Below, in pieces: positions 16,815 to 23,098 of a stretch of 64,000 bases of DNA (positions are counted from its first letter, which is position 1; each line of letters starts with the position of its first letter). Origin of the DNA: Oligoflexia bacterium (GTDB lineage Bacteria > Bdellovibrionota > Bdellovibrionia > Bdellovibrionales > Bdellovibrionaceae). The notes below the pieces were generated by a model. The model searched no databases. It was not told the DNA's origin and worked only from the letters and a program-made list of their open reading frames with translations. The position numbers were made by a program, and so were the translations under genes. Location: contig BOLD01000005.1 of NCBI GenBank assembly GCA_016861345.1, forward strand, positions 152,616 to 216,615. Direction: 5' to 3'.

Positions 16815-18172
16815 ACTACCCCCAAGCGTATCTCAAAGCAGGAGCCTCCAAGATCGCTTCGTTTATAAATCAATTTTCCACCGTGTGATCGAACAATGTG
16901 ATTTGTTGATGAAAGTCCGAAGGCCTGTCTGTTGGCCTTTCCCGATTGTCCTCGCCCCTGAAGGTAAAGTGGAACTTTGTTTTCATCCATTCCATCACCA
17001 TCATCACAAACGCGGATAATGGCATTACTATCAATTTTTGAAATAGAAACTCGAACTTGGCCTTTGGCAGCTTCGATGCCATTTTCAAGAAGATTAACGA
17101 TAGCTCGCCTTAACAGAGCTGGATCGTGTGGAACATGTAATGACTCGGAATCAAAATTCATCAGGATGCTCTTCTTTGTTCCAAGAGACTGAACTTGATG
17201 AACTCCATCTTGCACACATTCAATGATATTCAATTCCCTCAACGCCATTGGTTCTTCTTCTAAGTTCTTTTTGGCAGCAGTTACTTGACTTAAAATTTGG
17301 TCTGCAATTCGCGGGATACTGACGGAGGCTTCTTGTCTTGTTTCTGTATCCATTGATTCATCATTTGAAACCTTCGCCATTTGTCTTAAGGCCGCTACGG
17401 GGTTATGAAGATCATGAATCAATCTTTTGTATGATTCTGCGGACAGCTTCTTAGCCTTACTTTCTGCAAGTCGATCTTTTGCGTTTTCTAGAGATATTTT
17501 TGTAGATCGAACTGTGCTTCTAATCTCTTCAAGTTCTCTGATCTGGATGGGATCAGACTCAATATCGTTTTCATCGACCATACCTTTAATTTCAGCGTGT
17601 AATTGATCCATCGGACGAAGGGCTTTTTTAATGGCCTTTCTCATCTGACGTGCCGAAAACAAAGAAATAAAAAAGCTTACTGCAAACACTCCAAAGAAAA
17701 TGCCAATCGTGCTCATTAAAGATGGAAGTAAAGGCGAAATTATATAAATTGAAGTATCAAGGGATTGATGGCCCGATTTTCTAACTTCAGAAGTTGTGAC
17801 GATTTCATTTTTTCCAAAATCCATATCAAAGAGACGAAACTTAGTTTTTGGCTTAAGAAATGGTCTATCCAACTCTTCGAGACTTCTGCTTGAGGCAAGC
17901 ACACTTCCCTCTTGAACCAAAACCACTTCGGAATGAGCAGTTTCTGCGACTGAGTGAAGCACTCGGAGCATCTCTGGGCGATCCGATGATTCAACTAAAG
18001 TTGCCAAATACGGAGATAAGGCTTCGGCCATTTTCTTGTCAGTCTCCAATTTGCTTTCAAGTGATAGTGCCGCAAACAATCCAGAAATAAGAATAGCGGC
18101 AATCAAAGAGATGGCCCATCGGTAAGGATTCAAAGAAGAATTGACATGCTTAAATAATGAAATGCTTTTCAT
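16811..18172 (-). CDS. Membrane sensor histidine kinase
   Basis: A 453-residue kinase with membrane segments near residues 18-40 and 148-172 flanking a periplasmic sensor of about 105 residues. A linker follows, then the phosphoacceptor LIHDLHNPVAALRQM (H of HDLHNP) and an ATPase domain with N-box LLENGIEAAKG, G1 CDDGDGMDENK and G2 region AFGLSSTNHIV. It is partnered with the sigma-54 activator downstream (four-base overlap) and with a peptide-binding protein upstream (four-base overlap). This arrangement suggests that the loaded binding protein is what the periplasmic domain detects. Confidence 0.93.
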   Translation of the reverse strand: MKSISLFKHVNSSLNPYRWAISLIAAILISGLFAALSLESKLETDKKMAEALSPYLATLVESSDRPEMLRVLHSVAETAHSEVVLVQEGSVLASSRSLEELDRPFLKPKTKFRLFDMDFGKNEIVTTSEVRKSGHQSLDTSIYIISPLLPSLMSTIGIFFGVFAVSFFISLFSARQMRKAIKKALRPMDQLHAEIKGMVDENDIESDPIQIRELEEIRSTVRSTKISLENAKDRLAESKAKKLSAESYKRLIHDLHNPVAALRQMAKVSNDESMDTETRQEASVSIPRIADQILSQVTAAKKNLEEEPMALRELNIIECVQDGVHQVQSLGTKKSILMNFDSESLHVPHDPALLRRAIVNLLENGIEAAKGQVRVSISKIDSNAIIRVCDDGDGMDENKVPLYLQGRGQSGKANRQAFGLSSTNHIVRSHGGKLIYKRSDLGGSCFEIRLGVV

Positions 18173-19665
18173 CGTTGCACCACCTTCTTAGATGGACAAT
18201 TGAATGAAAGAGATACCTTTGCGTAATCAATATAAACGTCTGACAGAATATTTGGTCTAAAATTTTGCACACATTTAGAAACCCAATAATTTGCCCTTGG
18301 GTGAAAGAGATTTACGGTAACAGCGGATTCTTCAGTTAGCTTAAGAGCAGACTTATAATACTCCTCTCTAAGTTTTCTATCCTGAGTCGCACGGGATTTT
18401 TTTAGTAAATTATCAAGCTCTTTACTCTTAAGACCGCTAAAATTGTCTGAATTATCTGATTCAAAGTTTTTTAAAAGAAAATCTGCATCAGGATAGTCCA
18501 TATTCATAGCAACCAAAAACGCTTGATGAGATTTTTTGGCGTAACCATCCATAAGCTGATTCCATGCCATCAGATTCACTTCAATATTCCAGCCTTTATC
18601 CGTCATGGCTTTTTCAATCATCTTCTTCATTTCTTCTGCACGGGCAAGTTCACTCGGGATAACAATAGTAACCTTACTTTTGGGAGGACGAACATTCGTA
18701 ACTTCCAGATCAGCTTTAACCTGAGAACCAGGAAGTCCATTTGGAACATAGCCATTGGCCTTGATTGAGTCTGGATAAAACCTCATGCGAAACTCATCAA
18801 CAGGGATATTACTTTTGAATAGCTGTCTTACTTGAAGGTTATTAAACGGCGTTTGAAGCGTATTAAGTCCGATGATCCATGTTGAGGCCACTGGACTAGA
18901 AATTTTCTGACCTATTTTAAAAATTGAATCTTCTTCAGTCAAAGGCCAATTCGCAAGATCGTTAATCTCTCCAATACGTGCAAGCCTTAGAGCTTCGCCT
19001 TCGGTAGTTTCTTTTAAGATCATCCGATCTATTTTGGGCTTACCAGAGTAATATTTAGGAAATGCTTCCAGAAATATTTCCTTTTTATTCTTATCTAAGG
19101 AAGAAAACCTAAATGGGCCTGAGCCGATGGGATTTACAAAAAACTTGGGGTCAGTAAGTTTTGATTTTGGAAGAACTTTTGCTGTCGCTCCTGCAAGAAC
19201 AGACAAAAATGGAGGAAATGGATAATTCAATTCAATCTCAATGGTCTTATCATCAAGCGCACGAATCTTTTTGATAGAGTCATAAAACTTCCGAACCGTA
19301 CTTTTATTTGAGAGCGCACGTTTAAGCGATGCCTCTACATCAGCGGCAGTGATTGATTCACCTGAATGAAAAAAGATATTTGGCTTGAGTTTAAAGGTAA
19401 GAACTTTTCCATCCTTACTGGTTGACCATGATTTGGCCAATGCTCCTTCAATTTTTAGTGACGGCGAAAATTTTAAGAGGCCATCATAGATTAAATTGCC
19501 AACGACCAATGAAGCCGTGTCGTTCATCTTTATAGGATCAAATGAAATTGGAAGTGAGTAGATCGCCTTAACATAAGTTGGAGATCCATTTTGAGCATAA
19601 GATGGGAGCTGGATTAAAAATCCAATAGAAACGATTATTGAAAGTAGCCTTCCACCGAAAATCAT
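18169..19665 (-). CDS. Periplasmic solute-binding protein, oligopeptide family (SBP_bac_5)
   Basis: A 498-residue exported binding protein with a signal peptide (LLSIIVSIGFLIQLPSYAQ). Family landmarks include YSLPISFDPIKMNDTASLVV, VGNLIYDGLLKFSP, KVLTFKLKPNIFFHSGE and SITAADVEASLKRAL, as in OppA/DppA-type proteins that bind peptides or similar ligands. No ABC permease or ATPase genes accompany it. Instead it is the first gene of an operon with a histidine kinase and a sigma-54 activator, so it probably serves as a signal receptor and not an importer. The ribosome-binding site is AAGGGG, and a -24/-12 promoter lies 40 bases upstream. The ligand may be a peptide pheromone (inference). Confidence 0.9.
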   Translation of the reverse strand: MIFGGRLLSIIVSIGFLIQLPSYAQNGSPTYVKAIYSLPISFDPIKMNDTASLVVGNLIYDGLLKFSPSLKIEGALAKSWSTSKDGKVLTFKLKPNIFFHSGESITAADVEASLKRALSNKSTVRKFYDSIKKIRALDDKTIEIELNYPFPPFLSVLAGATAKVLPKSKLTDPKFFVNPIGSGPFRFSSLDKNKKEIFLEAFPKYYSGKPKIDRMILKETTEGEALRLARIGEINDLANWPLTEEDSIFKIGQKISSPVASTWIIGLNTLQTPFNNLQVRQLFKSNIPVDEFRMRFYPDSIKANGYVPNGLPGSQVKADLEVTNVRPPKSKVTIVIPSELARAEEMKKMIEKAMTDKGWNIEVNLMAWNQLMDGYAKKSHQAFLVAMNMDYPDADFLLKNFESDNSDNFSGLKSKELDNLLKKSRATQDRKLREEYYKSALKLTEESAVTVNLFHPRANYWVSKCVQNFRPNILSDVYIDYAKVSLSFNCPSKKVVQR

Positions 19666-19704
19666 TCTTACCCCTTCTACAAATTCAGTCCTGCTCCTTC
19701 TAAC

Positions 19705-19720
19705 TGCGAGTGTTGTGCCA
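19705..19720 (-). promoter_or_regulatory. Sigma-54 (-24/-12) promoter of the signalling operon
   Basis: The minus strand reads TGGCACAACACTCGCA: GG and GC are separated by exactly ten bases, and 6 of 6 bases match TGGCAC, with TCGCA against the consensus TTGCA. The start of transcription would fall near 19694, about 30 bases before the binding-protein ATG. The operon itself encodes the required sigma-54 activator, implying autoregulation. Confidence 0.8.
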
Positions 19721-19874
19721 AAACAACAGGGCTTATTTATGCCAGAGCTTCTTAAATGACAAGCGAGGCGTAATTCTTAATTTTAACAAGGGGTTATTTA
19801 ATAATACTGAATCACAAGAGTGAAAATAGTGAAACTATTACATGGTTTCTGTAGTCACTTTGGCTCCACATCAG

Positions 19875-19900
19875 TGAGAGAGTCTCTCAAAAATGAGAGA
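19875..19900. promoter_or_regulatory. Putative enhancer/operator: TGAGAGA-N1-TCTCTCA-N4-TGAGAGA
   Basis: The inverted repeat TCTCTCA-AAAA-TGAGAGA lies at 19883-19900, with a third half-site TGAGAGA at 19875-19881. The arms extend to 10 bp (19880-19903). The site is about 160 bp upstream of the -24/-12 promoter, a usual distance for an NtrC-family enhancer. The same 14 specified bases with the same 4-base spacer occur at 21390-21407. It lies eight bases past the stop of the HEPN gene, but neither strand has the T-run of a terminator. Confidence 0.6.
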
Positions 19901-19907
19901 CTCCTAT

Positions 19908-21296
19908 TTAATCAATGTAGTCCTTGAAAAAAATTGCTTGATATACTTTAGAATTATTTTTTAATAACCCCTTAATCATATCAGTATATGTTTTGGCCGA
20001 ATCCTTATGCTTTAGGTGGAAGTGAGCCATCTTAAGCCATGCCGAAAACACATAATAAAATAATTTTTTATTATCAACATATTCAACGGCCCCTTCGTGG
20101 ACAAATTTACTTCTGGTTTTATATGCGGCTTCAAAAAAACCATAAACCTCATCATGTTTTGCGCCACCAGTAGGATCAATAATTGTGGCCATATATGTAC
20201 TTAAATTTTTCTTGATTGATTTTCCATTCAAGCGAAACATCGCCTCGGAGGCAGAACAAAGAAGAACCGTTGAAACAGCTTTCCTAGTTACCGCATTGCC
20301 ACCACCATCTTCATGTTCAAAAAACTGATATAGCAATTCTACTGAGTTCTTTAAACTTTCCCATGAAGCATTTGATGCTTTATGGGAGTATAGCCTCTCA
20401 GTTATTTCGGAAAACTTATTTTGTCGCAGCTTTTTCAGAAGATCATCACTAATGCTGACATTTAAATTAAACATGACATTTCTTCTAAAACGCAGTGGCT
20501 CAAAATCTTTTAATCCTACGCCGATGATTCCATTTGGTTCCAAGCGATCTAGTGGCGTTGGCATTAAATCACGATGACCTTCTCCATTGGATTCTAATGA
20601 AAATAAGCCTCGGCAAAAAACAAAGAAAATTAAACTGGGATCATACTTCGAGCTTAAACTTTGCAATGATCCACTTAATTTAAAAATCAAATAATGCCCA
20701 CTGCAAACATCTTCTGACGGCGCATATTTGGCTCCACCAATTTGGCATAGTTGATGCCGAAATGTGGATATTTTATCCTTCCACACCTTGGCCTTATTTG
20801 CTCTCAAATGATTTTTAAAATTTTTATGAGCCCACTTAAAGTGAATGCTCTCATCAGGTGCAATATTAGATAGCCATATGTCCTTGCCAATCTTTGTGTG
20901 ATTCCTACTAAGTTTCTCTCCGGACCATTGAGCAAAAGGGTCAATAGACCTTATAAAAGGAACAAACACTAACCATTGCGAACTTAGATAACCGCCAACT
21001 TCTTTTAAGACGTTTTCAGTGATATGCGTGACTCCATTCTTTCGCGCTAAATCAAAAATATGTGGTGGGATGGATTCGTATTCTAAAAATGTTCCACCAA
21101 CCTTCCATTCTTCAAGGGTTTTATAGTAATCGTAAATATCCCCCCAGAGTCCCTCGGCATTTTTTTTCGTCGGAAAGTCATTATCTTGAAAAACATCTAA
21201 GTCGAATGGATTTTTATCCCCCAACTTTTTGTCGCCCATAATTTTTTCAAGATTCTTGTGAATCCTTTTAAGAATTTTATCTTCTACTTTTACCAT
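19908..21296 (-). CDS. Probable HEPN-domain (ApeA-like) cargo protein, possible defence gene
   Basis: A 462-residue soluble protein with no signal peptide. Near the C-terminus, YKTRSKFVHEGAVEYVD contains R-x4-H and resembles the HEPN ribonuclease signature found in ApeA-like and other abortive-infection proteins. Helices on either side fit the HEPN fold. The N-terminal 300 residues are not recognised. Single large HEPN proteins carried on mobile elements often defend against phage by cleaving RNA when triggered; that is family knowledge, not shown here. The ribosome-binding site is GGAG, six bases from ATG. It is transcribed divergently from the transfer operon and flanked on both sides by TCTCTCA-N4-TGAGAGA repeats. 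Confidence 0.5.
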   Translation of the reverse strand: MVKVEDKILKRIHKNLEKIMGDKKLGDKNPFDLDVFQDNDFPTKKNAEGLWGDIYDYYKTLEEWKVGGTFLEYESIPPHIFDLARKNGVTHITENVLKEVGGYLSSQWLVFVPFIRSIDPFAQWSGEKLSRNHTKIGKDIWLSNIAPDESIHFKWAHKNFKNHLRANKAKVWKDKISTFRHQLCQIGGAKYAPSEDVCSGHYLIFKLSGSLQSLSSKYDPSLIFFVFCRGLFSLESNGEGHRDLMPTPLDRLEPNGIIGVGLKDFEPLRFRRNVMFNLNVSISDDLLKKLRQNKFSEITERLYSHKASNASWESLKNSVELLYQFFEHEDGGGNAVTRKAVSTVLLCSASEAMFRLNGKSIKKNLSTYMATIIDPTGGAKHDEVYGFFEAAYKTRSKFVHEGAVEYVDNKKLFYYVFSAWLKMAHFHLKHKDSAKTYTDMIKGLLKNNSKVYQAIFFKDYID

Positions 21297-21356
21297 ATAA
21301 ACTCCGCGTATAAATATTATGGGTTATTGCAGGTGAATAATCAATGACTTCAAATG

Positions 21357-21407
21357 TCTCTCATGCCAGTCTCTCATTTCTCATAAGGCTCTCTCACGCA
21401 TGAGAGA
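21357..21407. promoter_or_regulatory. Putative enhancer/operator cluster upstream of the transfer operon
   Basis: Half-sites TCTCTCA occur at 21357-21363, 21370-21376 and 21390-21396, the last forming TCTCTCA-CGCA-TGAGAGA with 21401-21407. A partial site TTCTCA lies at 21378-21383. The inverted repeat matches the one at 19883-19900 in arms and spacer length. It is about 100 bp upstream of a -24/-12-like sequence preceding the transfer operon and about 60 bp upstream of the divergent HEPN gene, so it could control either or both. Confidence 0.6.
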
Positions 21408-21507
21408 ACCTTCACTCTACGGCATAATATTAGTCGAATCCGTAATTCTTAAATCATTTTAAACTCTTGGTTCAATTTTAAAGATCAATTCATTCTCCCT
21501 GAATTAC

Positions 21508-21523
21508 TTGGCACGCGTTTGCT
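21508..21523 (+). promoter_or_regulatory. Candidate sigma-54-type promoter of the transfer operon, spacing one base short
   Basis: TTGGCACGCGTTTGCT matches both boxes of the TTGGCACG-N4-TTGC consensus well, but only nine bases separate GG and GC where ten are normal. That spacing usually weakens or abolishes sigma-54 binding. It lies 40 bases before the first gene of the operon and downstream of the operator cluster, which is why it is listed. Confidence 0.4.
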
Positions 21524-21562
21524 CTTAAGTCCTCTCGTGAACCGAAAACGAAAGGAGGATTT

Positions 21563-21805
21563 ATGGACGGCTACTTCAAGCCAAACTTCAAAAATGAAAA
21601 ACGAGAGCTTCATGTTCTTAGCTTAGATGATTGTGAATTCGTTCCAGATGATGAACAAAAAACTCACTTCATCCCTGGGCGCAAACACATTTGCCCTCGA
21701 TGTGGGTCTGCTACTCACATCACAGGCGAAGACCCTTATTGCACAGACTGTAACTGGGATTCACTAACTGATCCCTTTTACGAGAAACAAAAATGTGCGG
21801 CTTAG
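21563..21805 (+). CDS. Small zinc-ribbon protein, first gene of transfer operon
   Basis: An 80-residue protein with CPRCGSATHITGEDPYCTDC, a four-cysteine zinc ribbon (CxxC...CxxC) near residues 53-72. A strong ribosome-binding site (AAAGGAGG) precedes ATG 21563. It leads the type IV secretion operon, so it may be a small regulator or DNA-binding accessory of transfer. No named family is recognised. The next frame overlaps its stop codon. Confidence 0.65.
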   Translation: MDGYFKPNFKNEKRELHVLSLDDCEFVPDDEQKTHFIPGRKHICPRCGSATHITGEDPYCTDCNWDSLTDPFYEKQKCAA

Positions 21806-22092
21806 TAGCGACCAAAGCTTTCATTAAAAAGATTTTGGCAAAAATAAACGATCAAAAGATTTATCAAGTGAAAAGTGGCAATCAAACAGCGTGGATCACG
21901 CTCGATGAATTGATGAAAAGGAACAAAGAGCATCACTTTTATCTAAATTTATTAGGAGAACAAAAACATGAAAGCATTGAAAGACATTTTAGACACTCAC
22001 ATGGACAAATTGAAAACAACGAAATTCTATCGGTTTCATCTCTTCGTGCAAGGAGCGGAGAAAAAGAACACCGTAGGCATGGCCTATCTTAA
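21793..22092 (+). CDS. Possible overlapping small gene, up to 99 residues
   Basis: ATG at 21793 overlaps the end of the zinc-ribbon gene by 13 bases, suggesting coupled translation, and there is no other gene in 21806-21967. The first 58 residues (KAFIKKILAKINDQKIYQVK and onward) look like a real small protein. The last 40 codons overlap the next gene in another frame and are probably only tolerated. No ribosome-binding site of its own. It may be a genuine overlapping gene or a remnant. Confidence 0.35.
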   Translation: MCGLVATKAFIKKILAKINDQKIYQVKSGNQTAWITLDELMKRNKEHHFYLNLLGEQKHESIERHFRHSHGQIENNEILSVSSLRARSGEKEHRRHGLS

Positions 22093-22396
22093 AGAGGGTC
22101 AAAGCATCTATACGCTTCGCCTTTGGACGTTTCTCGATGATAAATACTTCCTTCTTCCAAGCAAGGAAGATTCAACTAAGTATTTACTGATGACGCGAGA
22201 GCCGAATAAGTCCAACACATCAAAGAATAAATACTTCTGGAATATCGTTGGAAATGCCAAAGCCGATTCAACTAAAGGTGTGATCGAAATGAATTTTGAT
22301 CTACTCGATAAAAAGATTTACATGAGCATTTACCCTGAAGAGTCAGCGACCCCCTACGGACAACCAGTTCCTGATGGAGCCTTAGAAGCTGCTTAA
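21968..22396 (+). CDS. Hypothetical protein of transfer operon, 142 residues
   Basis: Preceded by a good ribosome-binding site (AGGAG, spacing 8). The protein is soluble, with residues such as FYRFHLFVQGAEKKNTVGMA and YFWNIVGNAKADSTKGVIEM suggesting a beta-rich fold. It ends in an alanine-rich tail. No domain is recognised. It lies 63 bases before the VirB2-like pilin gene, between them an AT-rich hairpin (TTTTGAA/TTCAAAA). An accessory role in conjugation is inferred only from position. Confidence 0.55.
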   Translation: MKALKDILDTHMDKLKTTKFYRFHLFVQGAEKKNTVGMAYLKEGQSIYTLRLWTFLDDKYFLLPSKEDSTKYLLMTREPNKSNTSKNKYFWNIVGNAKADSTKGVIEMNFDLLDKKIYMSIYPEESATPYGQPVPDGALEAA

Positions 22397-22459
22397 AAAC
22401 TAACTATTCGCGCGACCTTTTGAATTTTCAAAACAAGAAATTTTCATAAGGAGCAAACA

Positions 22460-22747
22460 ATGAACAAGAAACAAATGATTTTTATGGTGGCCGTAGTGGC
22501 CGCTGTAGGTCTCTTCATGCCTGATCTTGCCCATGCTGGGCTTGAATCAAGCTTGATGGGAATTAAGTCAAAGCTTACGGGTGTTATTCTCCCTCTGCTT
22601 TCGGTCATCGGAATTGCGATTGGAGGAATTTCCTTCTTCACAGGAAATCCAAATGCAAAACAACACATCGCCTACGCGATCATCGGCTGCATTATCGGCT
22701 TTGGCGCACAAGGGATCGTGGACTTTATCGCCCAAACAGTTCGCTAG
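22460..22747 (+). CDS. virB2: VirB2/TrbC-like pilin subunit
   Basis: A 95-residue protein with a long signal peptide (MFMPDL...AHA type; cleavage likely after AHA near residue 26) and two hydrophobic helices, LTGVILPLLSVIGIAIGGIS and AYAIIGCIIGFGAQGIVDF, separated by a short polar loop (GNPNAKQH). This is the standard size and layout of a VirB2/TrbC prepilin, which forms the conjugative pilus. AAGGAGC precedes ATG. It is directly followed by VirB3 and VirB4, the conserved order of type IV secretion operons. Confidence 0.85.
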   Translation: MNKKQMIFMVAVVAAVGLFMPDLAHAGLESSLMGIKSKLTGVILPLLSVIGIAIGGISFFTGNPNAKQHIAYAIIGCIIGFGAQGIVDFIAQTVR

Positions 22748-22756
22748 AGGTGAAAA

Positions 22757-23098
22757 ATGGAAGAAGAAGGACTCATCACAACCAGAGTGCCACGCGCACT
22801 CGAAATGAAAAGTAAGCTCTTTGGGTATGAACTCCCTGATCTGCTTCTCATCTTTTTCAATCTTGCGATCACAAATTTGATGTTTGGCGGGACAGCTCTA
22901 CGCTATCCGCTTGTGTGGGGAACAACACTCGCTTTGGCGTTGTTCCTCCATTTTGCGAAGAAAGGTCGTCCAGATAACTACGTTCAACATTTAGGCGAAT
23001 TTCTCATCCGTCCTGCTTACTACGCAGCAGGTGGAGTTGATCGTCTTTATCGCAAATTTAAAGGACAGGTGAAAAATGTTTCAAAAGAAAAACGCTGA
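22757..23098 (+). CDS. virB3: VirB3/TrbD-like inner membrane protein
   Basis: A 113-residue protein whose central hydrophobic pair (LLLIFFNLAITNLMFGGTAL and LVWGTTLALALFLHFAKKG) fits VirB3/TrbD/TraL, a small inner-membrane partner of the VirB4 ATPase. It begins 10 bases after the pilin gene and its end overlaps the VirB4 start by 23 bases, indicating coupled synthesis. Assignment rests on size, membrane layout and position more than on a strong motif. Confidence 0.75.
   Translation: MEEEGLITTRVPRALEMKSKLFGYELPDLLLIFFNLAITNLMFGGTALRYPLVWGTTLALALFLHFAKKGRPDNYVQHLGEFLIRPAYYAAGGVDRLYRKFKGQVKNVSKEKR

Noticed and set aside
19880..19903. Perfect 10-bp hairpin after the HEPN gene as a terminator
   Set aside because: Neither strand has a T-run after the stem, and the same arms and spacer recur upstream of the transfer operon, where no gene ends. 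A binding site fits better.
21357..21407. CRISPR-like or iteron repeat array
   Set aside because: Units are only 7 bases, irregularly spaced and partly inverted; there are no spacers or cas genes and no replication initiator gene nearby.
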